From contig CAJNDS010002091.1 in assembly GCA_905221605.1 (NCBI GenBank), positions 248,001 to 312,000 on the forward strand: DNA of 64,000 nucleotides, read 5' to 3'. Position numbers and translations under genes: made by a program. The DNA comes from Symbiodinium natans. Taxonomy: Eukaryota; Sar; Dinophyceae; Suessiales; Symbiodiniaceae. The notes beneath the pieces were generated by a model that did not search any database, was not told where the DNA came from, and worked only from the letters and a program-made list of their open reading frames with translations. Shown piece after piece: positions 46,131 through 56,958 of the stretch (positions are counted from its first letter, which is position 1; every line of letters starts with the position of its first letter).

Positions 46131-46251
46131 ACTTGGAGGTTCAGGACACTTATACCCCCAATTATAACTGTACTTATAAGCCCCCAAAGTCCTCTAAGTA
46201 GGTTATAAGTAGACTTACAATTGGGGTTATAAGTACCCATGAACCTCCAAG
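46131..46251. mobile_element. MITE-like hairpin, family C, best copy
   Basis: ACTTGGAGGTTCAGGACACT ... TACCCATGAACCTCCAAG, with AATTATAACTGTACTTATAA in the left arm mirrored by CTTACAATTGGGGTTATAAG. Confidence 0.8.
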
Positions 46252-46269
46252 CATGTTAAGTTAAAGAAG

Positions 46270-46354
46270 CAGGGGACTCCCTGCGGTTGCTTCCAACACT
46301 GGGCTCCTCGTACAGAGTCCAGCCAGGGCCTGCGTGCTGGAGGATGTAGGAGGC
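46270..46354 (-). CDS. Candidate exon
   Basis: After TACTGGAAG the minus strand reads SYILQHAGPGWTLYEEPSVG, then SNRRESPA. Clear protein-like composition, single frame. Probably an upstream exon of the 45.6-43.4 kb gene. A family H hairpin (46378-46462) adjoins. Confidence 0.5.
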
Positions 46355-46840
46355 TTCCAGTATTCAAAAGGGAAGTTGCATGGGCCCTTATTTTGGTCCC
46401 TAACCTCCTGAAGGGTATATAAAGGGTATACAAGGGGTCCCCTTTCAAGTTACCTACCCTAAGAAGTAGTATAGCTGTACCTAGAAAATCATAAACTTGG
46501 GCCATAAAGCAACCTTCTAGGAACCCCTGTGAGCCTTTCAGTCTCAACTGTATACTATATAGGTACATGGGAATTTAGGGCATTCAGGGGCTTATGAGGC
46601 AAAGAGGCTTGAGAATGTTCAGGGAGGCCAGTCTATACGGCTTAGGGTTTCATACAAAAACCCTAAACCCTAAACCCTAACCTGATGATTGAGGGTTTGT
46701 GAGATTTAGGGCTTTAGGTTTCGGCCTAGTCAAGGTTGAAGGTTTGGGGCTTACAACATTCTTAGGGCTGACATTGTTTAGGGCTTCTTACGACAAAAGG
46801 TTTAGGACACACTTTAGGACTATGGCTTGACAAAATCTAT

Positions 46841-47212
46841 CTAGGCTGCCCAGTAACCTAGGCTTAAGAGGGGTGCTCTTTTGAGCTTAAAGGGGTTTCG
46901 AAGGGAACCTAAACCCCCCCCAAAAGGGAATAAGGGTACTACTAGGCATCCTAGCTATAAAGTGGCATGACAGCTTTGCAAAGCCTGGGTCGCCCAGTAG
47001 CCCTATTAAAATAAGGGTGCCCTGCGAGCTCGCCATCTCTCGTCTCTACCTGGAGGTTCATGGTACTTCATAGCCAATTTATAACTGTTTAACTTAAACT
47101 GAAACCCCACTTATACGCCCTCTAAGTGCCCTAGTATGGTTTTAATTGGGTTATAAGTACAGTTATAGTTGGGTTTAACCCATAACTTATTGAGTACCAT
47201 GATCCTCCCGGA
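46841..47212. mobile_element. Family D hairpin (46841-46951) and family C hairpin (47048-47212)
   Basis: D: CTAGGCTGCCCAGTAACCTA to TACTACTAGGCATCCTAG. C: CCTGGAGGTTCATGGTACTT to GAGTACCATGATCCTCCC, with a duplicated AACTGTTTAACTT inner part. Nothing else between. Confidence 0.7.
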
Positions 47213-47411
47213 GCCCCAGGCACCTTACAAAAAGCCCGACGTGCAGCCTGAAACCCGAACTCCAAAAAGTTGGAACATTCTCCCAGCACCCTTGCGGTGT
47301 AGGGAAACCCAGCACTACTCATCTAAACCCATCTTCCAACTTTCTGGAGCTCACTACGAGCCCTAAACCCCAAACCCCAAACCCCAAATCCTAAACCCCA
47401 ACTCCTAAACC

Positions 47412-47720
47412 CTAGACCCTAGACCCTAGACCCTAGACCCTAAACCCTAAACCCTAAACCCTAAACCCTAAACCCTAAACCCTAAACCCTAAACCCTAAA
47501 CCCTAAACCCTAAACCCTAAACCCTAAACCCTAAACCCCAACCCTGAAACCTCCCCTTGAGCCCTTCCAGGGTGTAGCTGCCTGGAGGATGCGGCGGCGG
47601 CTTGTGGGCCGCAGGACCGGTCACCCTTCGCAGCTGCTTCTGTTGGGTTGTGGGTTTAGGGTTTAGGGTTTAGGGTTTAGGGTTTAGGGTTTAGGGTTTA
47701 GGGTTTAGGGTTTAGGGTTC
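47412..47720. repeat. CCCTAGA/CCCTAAA array and opposed TTTAGGG array around an exon-like island
   Basis: CCCTAGA x 4 (47412-47439), CCCTAAA x ~14 (to 47536), TTTAGGG x ~10 (47652-47718). Island 47575-47625, minus strand after AACAGAAGCAG, reads LRRVTGPAAHKPPPHPP with a GC donor. Confidence 0.85.
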
Positions 47721-48002
47721 AGGGTTTTGAGGATTTTTGGAGGTTGAGGGTTTATAGGGGTTATATATATATAGGGGTGTAGGGTTTTAGGGTTTACGGG
47801 CTTAGCGTACCCTTATCTCCCCCTAAGCCCCCCAAACCCGAAGCCCTAAACACATAAGCCCCTAAACCTCTAAGCCCTAAACCCTAAGCCCTAAACCCTA
47901 AGCCCTAAACCCCTAAACCCCGAAACCCCTAAACCCCTAAACTCCTAAACCTTAAACTCACAAGCCCTATCCCCTAAACCCCAAAGCCCCTAAACCCCCT
48001 CA

Positions 48003-48175
48003 ACCCCCCCCCCCCCCCCCCCAAAAAAAAAAAAAAAATGTAGACCTTCCAACACCCTAAACCCCCTAAACCCCCTAAACCCCCTAAACCCCCTAAACCC
48101 CCTAAACCCCCTAAACCCCCTAAACCCCCTAAACCCCCTAAACCCCCTAAACCCCCTAAACCCGCTAAACCCTCT
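48003..48175 (-). repeat. C(n)A(n) tract and CCCCCTAAA 9-mer array
   Basis: C19-A16 at 48005-48038, then about 13 units of the nonamer CCCCCTAAA (48052-48165): a telomere-like unit lengthened by two C and homogenised. Confidence 0.95.
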
Positions 48176-48479
48176 AAACCCTCTAAAGTCCCTATATCGG
48201 AGGCTTCAAGGCCACGGTATTCCGTACTTAGGTACATGGACCCTTAGGATGTCTCCATTTTTGGTAGGTCGGGTTGAGGGTTTATAGAGGGTTTAGGAGG
48301 ACTGCCGGGTTTGGGGGCTTAGGGTTGAGGGGGTTTGTGGTTTAGGGGTTGCAGGAACACAGTGTCTTTTAGGGGCTTACAGGTTACAGGGGTTCAGGGC
48401 TGAGGCGTTTATAGCTTTGAGGGTTCAGCGGTTTAAGGTTGTAGGGGTTGAGGGTGTAATTCTTATAGGGGTTGCCCTG

Positions 48480-48860
48480 AACCCCCTTTTTTGGGCACCC
48501 AGGCCTCATGCGTGGGTGGCAAGGCAGTGATGGATGTGCCGCATTTTTCACGAACATCCACACATCGGTTGCTGCAATAATACTGCGACTGCTCCATCGC
48601 CAGCTTTTCAAACATAACAAACTTTCCTGTTGGCACGATCTCCTGGAGCTCCTGCGTCTTCATCTTATTGTTCCCAGTGGCTTCGAACCACATTCCACCT
48701 CGCTTGCGGTCCACTGCGAAGCCGGCAAGCTTGAAAACAAATCTCTGGCTTCACACTAGAAGCCACGATCACCGCTGGCACGTGGAAAGATTTGCCACGA
48801 GCGTCTACAACACCTGCGAAGTCGGTTTCTTTCAACACCCAGGACCCACCCAAAGCTAGA
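48480..48860 (-). pseudogene. Unrecognised coding segment with one frame shift
   Basis: Minus strand: WVLKETDFAGVVDARGKSFH, VPAVIVASSVKPE, then in a second frame FVFKLAGFAVDRKRGGMWFE, ATGNNKMKTQELQEIVPTGK, FVMFEKLAMEQSQYYCSNRC, VDVREKCG. The shift lies near 48742. It is the longest island outside the FNIP genes and transposon. The three-Cys end (YYCSNRCVDVREKC) may bind metal. Could be two exons with an unseen tiny intron, but a one-base shift fits decay better. Confidence 0.45.
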
Positions 48861-50535
48861 AATTCTAATCCCTCAGCCCCAAATCCTGAACCGGCAAGGG
48901 GGATTCTACTAAAAGCCTAAACCCTAAGCCCTAAGCGATAAACCCCAAACCATGATTTTACTAAATGTGAAGGGCTTGAGGTGTGGGGTTTCTGCGCTAT
49001 CGCCTTGAAATCCCTCGGAAGATGTCAGCGACGAATATTGTAAGGGGCCCGACCCATGAGATCAGGGTTGGGGGGTTATAGGGTTTTAAGTTTATTTAGG
49101 GCTTAGGGTTTAGAGTTTAGGGTTTGGGGCTTCTGCTGGCGTAGAGGGGGCCTTTTGAACTGGAAGGGATATGTCCAAGAGTGCATAGCGTTGGTAATTC
49201 TTCCCTAAACCCTAAACCCTAAGCTTTAGGTGTGGGGTTTAGAGCATAGGATGTAGTGGTGCAGGGTGGGACTTCGGGAGCAGGGTTGCGGAGAGACCCT
49301 AAACCCTAAACCCTAAACCCTCAACCCTAAACCCGATACCCTAAACCCGATACCCTAAACCCTAAAATACCCTAAACCCTAAACCCTAAATCAATCCTTG
49401 TCCATCCCTCTCGGCCTAACCATCTCTACATCATCGGCGGTTGTGCCTGCGTCAGTGCACGAGGAGGGCTAATGCTGAACTAGGGGATAGATCCCCTATA
49501 CCAACTGTAGTGAAGGGACTTATAACCAAATTTAGGATCCTTATGACCCAATTTAGGGCTCTTATAACTCTGCCTATAACTAGGGGGCCCCTCCTTGTAG
49601 GATAAGGGGCACCCTTGAGGACATAGACCCCCTGAGTAAGGTCCCTGTTTAAGAGAGAGAGCCAGAAGAGGGTTCAGAAGTGTTCCCTTTTAAGGGTCCC
49701 CCCCTTTCCTACCTAGGATGAAACCCTTATAAACCTTAAGCCCTGACCCCTACACCGTAGTTAACCCAAACCTGAACCTAAACCCTGACTCACAAAGCCA
49801 AAAGAACGTACTACAACCAAGGACCCAGAAAACCTAGGGATTCCAGAGCCCACAGAAAGGGTTAATGGTTTATTTTCTTGGCTCCATAGTTGGGTTTGCA
49901 CAAGACCCCGACGCTTGGGGGTTTGAGATGCATAGTGTTTATGTATTAGGGTTCAGAGTTTTGGGGTTGTGGGATTCAGGGCTTAGAGATGGGTTTAAGT
50001 TTGTAGCATTTAATTTTCTTTCGATCGACGGTGCACGAGACTCCCCAGGATCTGACATTGGGGTTTGGGCGGTTGAGGCATTAGCTAGGATGGAGCGCAT
50101 GGTTTGGGGGGAGGGTGGTTGGGAGACCCAGTCGGGCTTGATGGTTTGGGGCTCCGCTCAGAAACTTGACTGCGCGGGCCCTTCCATCGCAGCAGGCTGC
50201 ATCTGGCATCTGGGTCCAGGACCCTGAAAGCGCCCTCAGCCTCACTCTGTCTAGTTGGCTTCAAATTTATGCACGCCCATGCCCCCAATTCAGCCCCCTA
50301 TATAATCCAGTCCTAAACCACAATGCTGAACTAAGCCCGAAAGAAAACAAACCTAAACCCTATACAACTCGAACCCTAAACCCTAAAAGCAAAACCCTAA
50401 AACCCTAGCACCCTGAACCTTTAAACCCCTAAAACCCTAAATACTAAAAACCTAAAACCCCCAAAACCAAAAAACCCTAAACCCCTAAAACCCTAAACCC
50501 TAAACCCGAACCGCACATGGTCTAAAACCGAAGGC
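48861..50535. other. Spacer with a family B hairpin
   Basis: Short TTTAGGG and CCCTAAA tracts (49100-49130, 49295-49390), a family B hairpin copy (49485-49600, left arm decayed, right arm CTAGGGGGCCCCTCCTTGTA), and a 360 bp plus-strand open stretch (49865-50227) judged spurious. CCCTAAA-like tracts at 50360-50510. Confidence 0.55.
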
Positions 50536-53500
50536 CTCGCCGATCGGCGGTGTCCTCGTCGCGCCTCTGCGAGGCGTCCCTGCAGGCTTCGTGGGTTTAG
50601 TGCTTGGGGTTTAGGGTTCAGGGTTTAGGGTTTAGGGTTTAGGGTTTAGGCTATATAGGGCTTAGAGTGTAGGGCTTGGGGTTTAGCGTTTAGGGTTTGG
50701 GGTTGAGGTTTAGGGATCTGGGCCTGGGGTTGAGGGCTTAGGGTTTAAGACTGTAGGGTTTAGGGTTCAAGCGCTAAGGTCTCAGACTTTGCATGTTGGA
50801 GGTTTAGGGTTTAGGGATTGAAGGGTTAGGGGTTTAAGGGTTTTAGGGTTTAAGTAGGAATTTAGGGTTTAGGGTTCATCTGCTTTGAAAATTTCTCTGT
50901 GTTGATGGAAGTTTCTGACTGGCAGCTGGGCGCGCAATGGCTTTGAACAGAGCGGCATAAACTAGACACCTCCAGGCCCGACAGCTAACTTCCATCAGTC
51001 CATTAGAGCCTCATACGCCTCAATGTAACTTTGCTCAACCCAAGCAGTCGGATACCCGCAATAACTAGACCCAGGGGGGTTCTTCAGCAAGTAGTAGATA
51101 TTCAAACCCGAAACAGAACGTTTTAGGGACTAGGCCCAGGAGTAGCCTAGGACTAAAAAGGGCGCGTTGTTTGGTTTGAAGGGGCTTCTAAAGGATCCAC
51201 AACCCTACAAAAAGTGGGAAATAAGTGCCTACTCTGAGTCCAACATAATCCACCCCATACCGGCATCCTCGGTGGGCTAAGGGTACATGTACCTCATTGT
51301 TGTGTACTTGGGCACGAAAGTCCCTATTTAGGAGGTACTTTAAGGCCCAAGTATCGCCTATCTAAGGCCGGTTTTAGGGGGTTTTGCGAGAGCGTCTCCG
51401 GAATCGCTCTTGATCAGTCGAACCACATGTGCCCAGAATCAGACAGCCTGCGTCCTTAGCCCTGCTTGAGACTCTATGCCCCTAAAACCCCAAACCCAGA
51501 CACCCCAAACTCCCTAAACCCTAAACCCGATAAACCCTAGAAACCCTAGAAACCCTAAACCCTGCCCTAAGCCCTAAACCCTAAACCCTAGAAACTAGAA
51601 ACCCTAAACCCTAAACCCTAAACACTCCACAAAAACACCTAAACCCAAGAAATCTGGAAGCTCGACGCTGCCTCGAGCGGTCGCTCTCGTAGCTACGACT
51701 CCGACCTCCACGAGTGGCCATGGCTGGACTAAGGGGTTTAGGGTTTAGGGTTTATGGGTTTAGGGTTTAGGGTCCAGCATTTAGGGTTTAGGGTGCAAGG
51801 CGGCTGGAGGTTGCTTCAACATGCAAGGCCTTGTGGGTATGACTGGGGCTACAAGAAAGAAGTAGGGAAGCTACGGTTGGAGCTTCCTGGTACTGAAGAA
51901 CCCAATTATTTCTGTACCAATAACCCAAGTATAAACCAAATAAGGGTGGAGGTTCATAGTACTTAATAACCCAATTATCTAGCTGTACTGAGAACCCAAT
52001 TTATCACCATATTAGGACTCTTAAAGGGCGTTTTAGTGGGTTGTAAGAACAGGTATAGTTGGGTTATCAGTACCATGAACCCCTGGGTTTAGGGTTGAGG
52101 GTTTAGGATTTTAGGGTTTAGCGTTTAAGGACCCCAAAAGCCAGACCCTCGAAAACCCTGATCCCCCAAAGGCCGATACCCCCAAGACGCCCCCTCAACC
52201 TAAACGCCCAATGCAAACCCGAAGCCCTAAACCCTCAACCCACCAAGGCTCTCCTGACGGGTGCCCTTGACGCTCAAGGGTTGAGGGTTTAAGGATTAGG
52301 GTATTCAACCCTAAACCCTAAACCCCGAAACCCTAAACCCCCATCAAAATACCCTGGCCTTGCCTTGCTTCGTTTATAGGGTTCAGGGAGGTGTATAGAA
52401 CCCAAGGTTCCCTAATACTCCCTACCTACCCCCCATGAACTCCCCTCCCTTCAGAACCCTATAATCGATAGACACCTGCTACTGGTAGAAAAGCTACTGG
52501 GTCACTTCCCTCTGAGAGTTTAGGGATTTCAGTAAAGGGAGTATTAAGTAACTAAGAAACCCTAAACCCTAAACCCTAAACCCTGAACCCTAAACCCTAA
52601 ACCCTAAACATTCGTGTTTGCTTGTGGTACTTCGGGGTCTGCCGGCACAAGGGTCAATTTCCATCCCGGGACTGCTCGAACGGATACATGCTTCTGGGCT
52701 CCTCTTCACCTTGAAGGACCAAACCCTCTACACCCTCGAAACCCTGAACCCTCAAACCCTAACCCCTATACCCTAAACCCCCTAAGCCGCGAAGCCGCAA
52801 GCCCCAAGCCCTATCAGCCCTAAGCCCTAAATCCAAAGCCCTAAGCCCTAAACCCCAAACCCTAAACCCTAAACCGTCTCAGTCCGCCACTCCGATGCCG
52901 ACGCTCTGGAGTTCGGCCTCGGCTCTTCAGCTTGAAGAGCGGAAGCCCATGGGGTTGAGGTAGGGTTTAGGGTTTTAGGGTTTGAGGGTTTAGGGTTTAG
53001 GGTTTAGGGTTTAGGGTTTAGGGTTTAGGGTTTAGGGTTTGGGGTCAAGGGTTTAGGGTTTAGGCTTAGGGTTTAAGGTTTAGGGTTTAGGCTTTAGCCC
53101 TTGTGACATTTGATGTTCTTCTTGTTGGGTTTAAGAAGATCATGTTCATTTTCAGGGGATGTTAAGGGGCAACCTAGTAGGATGGCCCAAGCTCCAAAGC
53201 CTCAACCCTGTCTCTAAACCCTCTGATCCCAAAGGCTCTAGTGTTTAGGGGCCTTGGGGGGGATGTGATTCAAATTTCAATGTGCTTGACCACCCCCAAA
53301 CCCCAAACCCTAAACCTCAAACCCCAAACCCCAAACCCTAAACCCAAAACCCCAAACCCTAAACCCCACCAAACCCTAAACCCCAAACCCTAAACCCTAA
53401 ACCCAAAACCCTAAATCCCAAACCCCAAACCCTAAACCCTAAACCCCAAACCCCAAACCCGAAACCCTAAACCCCAAACCCCAAACCCTAAACCCCACCC

Positions 53501-53945
53501 ACCCACACCCGCAAACCCGCAAACCCTCTCAGCAAGGGCTCCAAGGTCCCGGCTCCGACGCCGCCGGTCGTCTCTGAGGCCTTCTTGGCTTTTTAGGCTT
53601 GCCTGCTACAAGAGCCTTTCGTATAGGGCTTAGGGTTTAGGGTTTAGGGTTTAGGGTTTAGGGTTTAGGGTTTAGGGTTTAGGGACGGGCCCATACTTTA
53701 GGATGAAACCTGCAACCCCAGGGGCCAAAGGGCCATATTTTTTCAGGACCTCTACGCACAATTAACGGTAAATGGCAACCTGAAGATTATCCTTAGCCCT
53801 ATGTTAGGGTATTTAGGTTGCAGGGTTCGGGGACTTAGGGTTTCGGGGTAACCCTGAACCCTAAACCATAAACCCCAAACCGCTTAATATGATGGAGAAG
53901 TCGATCTCGGGCTTCGAGTTCTGCGGTAGTTCATGCCGCAGTCAT
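50536..53945 (-). CDS. Arg/Ser-rich (SR-type) exon islands
   Basis: Five minus-strand islands encode RS/RE-rich peptides. 53945-53884: NYRRTRSPRSTSPSY then TAA. 53576-53531: DDRRRRSRDLGALAE after CTCAG. 52930-52876 after GCTCTTCAAG: LKSRGRTPERRHRSGG. 51720-51655: MATRGGRSRSYESDRSRQRR in an ATGGCC start context. 50579-50536 after GAAGCCTGCAG: DASQRRDEDTADRR with a GC donor. Nearly all sit between CCCTAAA on the left and TTTAGGG on the right. RS repeats are typical of splicing factors acting in the nucleus. The Met at 51.7 kb and the stop at 53.9 kb mean more than one gene may be involved, and phases between islands were not verified. Confidence 0.4.
50885..50985 (-). CDS. Exon-like island
   Basis: Minus strand open in two frames (LCSKPLRAQLPVRNFHQHRE or VYAALFKAIARPAASQKLPS). 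Unique DNA between TTTAGGG tracts and a family D hairpin. Frame unresolved. Confidence 0.3.
51128..51241. mobile_element. MITE-like hairpin, family D, copy 6
   Basis: GACTAGGCCCAGGAGTAGCC to GTGCCTACTCTGAGTCC: the clearest terminal inverted repeat of the family (GGACT...GAGTAG). Confidence 0.75.
51945..52083. mobile_element. MITE-like hairpin, family C, copy
   Basis: GGTGGAGGTTCATAGTACTT to ATCAGTACCATGAACCCC; ATAACCCAATTATCTAGCTG mirrored by AGGTATAGTTGGGTTAT. Confidence 0.65.
53230..53510 (-). repeat. CCCTAAA/CCCCAAA mixed array
   Basis: About 30 units alternating CCCTAAA, CCCCAAA and CCCAAAA in no fixed order (53290-53500). This contrasts with the sharply blocked array at 15931-16076. 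Confidence 0.85.
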
Positions 53946-53999
53946 AGAAAGGATTTTTCAGGCAAGAACCTACACCAAAGTAGGGCATTTGTGCTCCCA

Positions 54000-54320
54000 A
54001 CCCTAAACCTCCAAGGACTTACCATGTCGGAGGTTACTAGGGTTCCCCAGAACCCGACATTTGCATTTTATGACCCACTTATGAGCCCCTTGTGTACCCG
54101 AATATGGTTTTGAAGGGGACTATAAGTACAGCCCTAAACCCTATAAACCCTATAAACCCCAAAAACCCTATAAACCCCATAAACCCCATAAACCCTATAA
54201 ACCCTATAAACCCTATAAACCCCATAAACCCTGAAAAACCCTATAAACCCTATAAACCCCATAAATCCTAAAGCCTAAATTGTTGTAAGTGGGTTAAGAA
54301 GAAATACCATGAACCTCGAA
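54000..54320. mobile_element. Family C-like element with CCCTATAAA array inside
   Basis: Right arm AATACCATGAACCTCG (54303-54318). Before it, 54131-54262 is a CCCTATAAA/CCCCATAAA 9-mer array. The inner CTTATGAGCCCCTTGTGTAC and GGACTATAAGTACAG belong to family C. Confidence 0.5.
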
Positions 54321-54769
54321 ACAAAGCCTGAACCCCAAACCCTCAAATCTAGGAATGGGGGTTTACGAAAATGGGGGCACCCCTAAAATAGACCCCCCAC
54401 ATAGTAGGATTTCCTTAAAGTAAGGGCCCCAAGAAAGGTGCCCCCTAAGTTCGAAAACCCGCATATAAGGGTTTAAACTGCTTCGGGGGGTTTGCGAGGA
54501 TGTTGGAGAGCAAGGGCCTTCAGAAGGGTTTCTGGGCTCTGGGTTTAGGGCTTGTGGGCTCTAGGGTTTATGGGTTTACGGCAAGCTCCAAGTCCGTCGC
54601 CGGATGTCATGGCTACATTCAACCGAAACCCGATGTAATCCTTTAATTCTCAAGCAAGCCCTGAACCCCGGTGTATTTAGGGTTTAGGGTTTAGGGTTTA
54701 TTTAGGGTTTAGGAGCAAGCATGGAGGAGAACTTGTGCCAACTGATCATGCAGCATCTATGCTCCTGTA

Positions 54770-54880
54770 AGGGTCCATGTACCCAAATGGGGAATACTTG
54801 GGCCTGAAAGTACTTCCTAAAAGGGGACTGTGGGGCCCAAGTATACAAATAGCACGCTACATGGACCCTTAGGGTTCGAA
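54770..54880. mobile_element. Hairpin, family F
   Basis: AAGGGTCCATGTACCCAAAT at the left, GCTACATGGACCCTTAGG at the right, AATACTTGGGCC pairing with GGCCCAAGTAT. Related pieces at 24530-24595, 40065-40140, 48228-48250 and 51283-51365. Confidence 0.65.
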
Positions 54881-54881
54881 C

Positions 54882-54937
54882 ATGTAGGATGGCAATGTAG
54901 TACATGACGAATATGAGGATGAGGAGGCCGAAAGCAA
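54882..54937 (-). CDS. Candidate exon encoding a transmembrane helix
   Basis: After AAATGACAAAG the minus strand has two bases plus 18 codons reading AFGLLILIFVMYYIAILH, then a GTTCGA donor. An 18-residue hydrophobic run is well beyond chance for repeat-derived DNA. Likely one exon of a membrane protein; no other exon assigned. Confidence 0.45.
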
Positions 54938-55457
54938 CTTTGTCATTTAGGGTTTAGGGTTTAGGGTTTGGGGTTTAGGGTTTAGGGTTTAGAGGAAAAA
55001 TATCGTTTCACAGGCGCCGAGAGACTCCGGGCCACAAAAAAAAATCATCTCGTGCAACGGTACACGCGGCAAGACCATACCCTAAACCCCAGACCCTAAA
55101 CCCTATTCCCTGAACCATCTTTTTAAGGCCCCACCAGCACCCAAAACCTGCCTCCTTGGCTTCGATTACGCTTGCCCTTGCCTGCGGCTGACGCTCTGGG
55201 CGTGGGTTGGGTTGCTGGCCGGGTACGTCCGGGCATGAACCCTAAAACCTAAACCATAAACCCTAAAGCCTAAACCCTAACCCAAACCCTGAACCATAAA
55301 TCTCACCCTACCTGGAAGCTCTTTTGACTTAGTACGTAGGGTAAGTTGGGCTCTGCGGGTTATACTGGGTTTGAAGGGAATACTAAGTCGACTTACTAAG
55401 TCTAAAGAGCTTCCAATGTACACCCAAACCCTAACCCTAAGCCGTACGTATATAAAC

Positions 55458-55856
55458 CCGCCGGAATAAATGTGCTGCGGGGGCCCTCGAATCCTCGAAA
55501 CTCAGCCTCCCAGGTCTGTAAATCCCAAGATGTCCAATCTGGGCGGCTCGTTTTCCTTTCTTCCACATTCTCTAGTCTGCAAGGCGCCAAGTTCGATCTC
55601 AACCTCCGGACTCGATTGGGCAAATCCCTGAATCCTAGCCACCCTAAGCTCTCTACTTCAGGGGCTGAGAAGTGGTTTATATGTCCTTAAACCCTGAGCC
55701 CTAAACCCTAAACCCAAAGCTAAACCCCAACCCCCCAAACCCTGAACCCTGAAACCTGCAAGGAAGTGTACAAATAGCTCTGCGTGCAAATGCCGCCTTT
55801 GCTGTGGCCTTTGTCTCTGATTCCTTTGGATCCTTTGCCACCTTTTCCTCGGCAAT
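55458..55856 (-). CDS. Two exon islands of an unidentified gene
   Basis: 55772-55856 after CCCCAAG reads IAEEKVAKDPKESETKATAK then AAFARRAI: a Lys/Glu/Ala-rich helix. 55458-55576 after CGCCTTGCAG reads LENVEERKTSRPDWTSWDLQ, TWEAEFRGFEGPRSTFIPA, with a GTTTAT donor. Composition is good in both, but their phases do not join with the donor sites I could see, so another exon or donor is implied. A further basic island lies at 55140-55230 (NPRPERQPQARASVIEAKEA). Confidence 0.45.
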
Positions 55857-56836
55857 CTTGGGGTTTAGGGCTTGATGAGCTTAGGGCTTTGGGCAACCCT
55901 AAGTTTACCTTCTGAACAGGAAACCCAAAAAACCCGAAACCTCATGAAGGGTTTCGGGTGCAGGGTTTAGGGTTTAGGGTTAGGGTTTCGGGTTTAGGGT
56001 TATCCGAAGCCCCAAACCCTGAAACCCCCAAGCACGGCTTAGGGCTCGAGGTTGAAAGGTAGGTTTAAAGGCTTAGGGCTTGGGGCTTCGGTCTTGTGGG
56101 TTGACAGGTGGTTTCGGGCTTTGACCCTAAACCCCAAAGACTAAACCCTAAACCCTAAACCCTAAACCCTAATCCCTTCGGGCTTCGGGTCAAACTTTTG
56201 AGAGCCTGAATAGCATGGCAAGCACACTTGACTTCATAGGGTATGCCCCCGGCACAAAAGCAGGTGGAACATTGGGGCTTCTGAGGCTGGCTGTTCGGAG
56301 TATGGTGTAATGTGGGACCTGCTTTAATGTGGGCCCCCCCCCCCCCCCCCTGAACAGTCGGGGCGTGGATTGGGTCCTGAATAAAGGGCTCCGGGGGTTT
56401 ATATGATTTTAATAGGGAGGAGTTTTGGGATTTGGAGGTTTGGTATTGAGGATTGATTGTTTCAACTTAGTTTAAAGCAAGCCCCAAATCCTTAAAAAAA
56501 AATGCCGGATTTCGGGTACGGTTTGACTGTAAAGCGGACCCCTCAAACAGTGAGGGGGTCCTGAATAATTCCGCCAAATTGACTTTAAAGCGACCCCCCC
56601 TAATAAAGCAGGTCCAACATTAGGGTTTGCTTACTGTTGGTTAGGAGGGGATGAAGGAATAAGGTACCATCTATATCAATATCCTTTAAGGGATCACATA
56701 GGGGGATATGGGGTACCTTCTTCCTTCATTGACAGTAAGTTTGGGCTTCATGAGGCTTTCGGGATTTTGGGTTTCCTGTTCATAAGGTTTCTGGGGCCTT
56801 GGGATGTAAACTTCTAACTGCTCAAGAACCCCGCCA

Positions 56837-56867
<31 letters not shown>

Positions 56868-56958
56868 AAAAAAAAAAGAGACAAACGGGGCTTAGTTTTC
56901 CGGCTTAGTCTGATTAAGGGTTTGGAGTTCAACTTTCTATCCAAGCCTGCCCTTTGTC
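55857..56958. other. Spacer before FNIP gene 5
   Basis: TTTAGGG and CCCTAAA tracts (55965-56010, 56140-56172), C run (56335-56350), an inverted pair around 56470-56640 (AAAGCGGACCCC ... AAAGCGACCCCCCC), GATATGGGGTACCTTCTTCC mirrored from GGAATAAGGTACCATC (56645-56730), and C21-A20 at 56837-56877. An island at 56190-56260 is open on the minus strand (FVPGAYPMKSSVLAMLFRLS). Confidence 0.5.

Noticed and set aside
47974-48237. GLGGLGGLG repeat protein
   Set aside because: Product of the CCCCCTAAA nonamer, which is a multiple of three and so stays open.
49865-50227. 120-codon plus-strand ORF
   Set aside because: Made largely of GFRVLGLWDSG-type translations of degenerate repeats, opposite to local gene direction, no splice or family signals.
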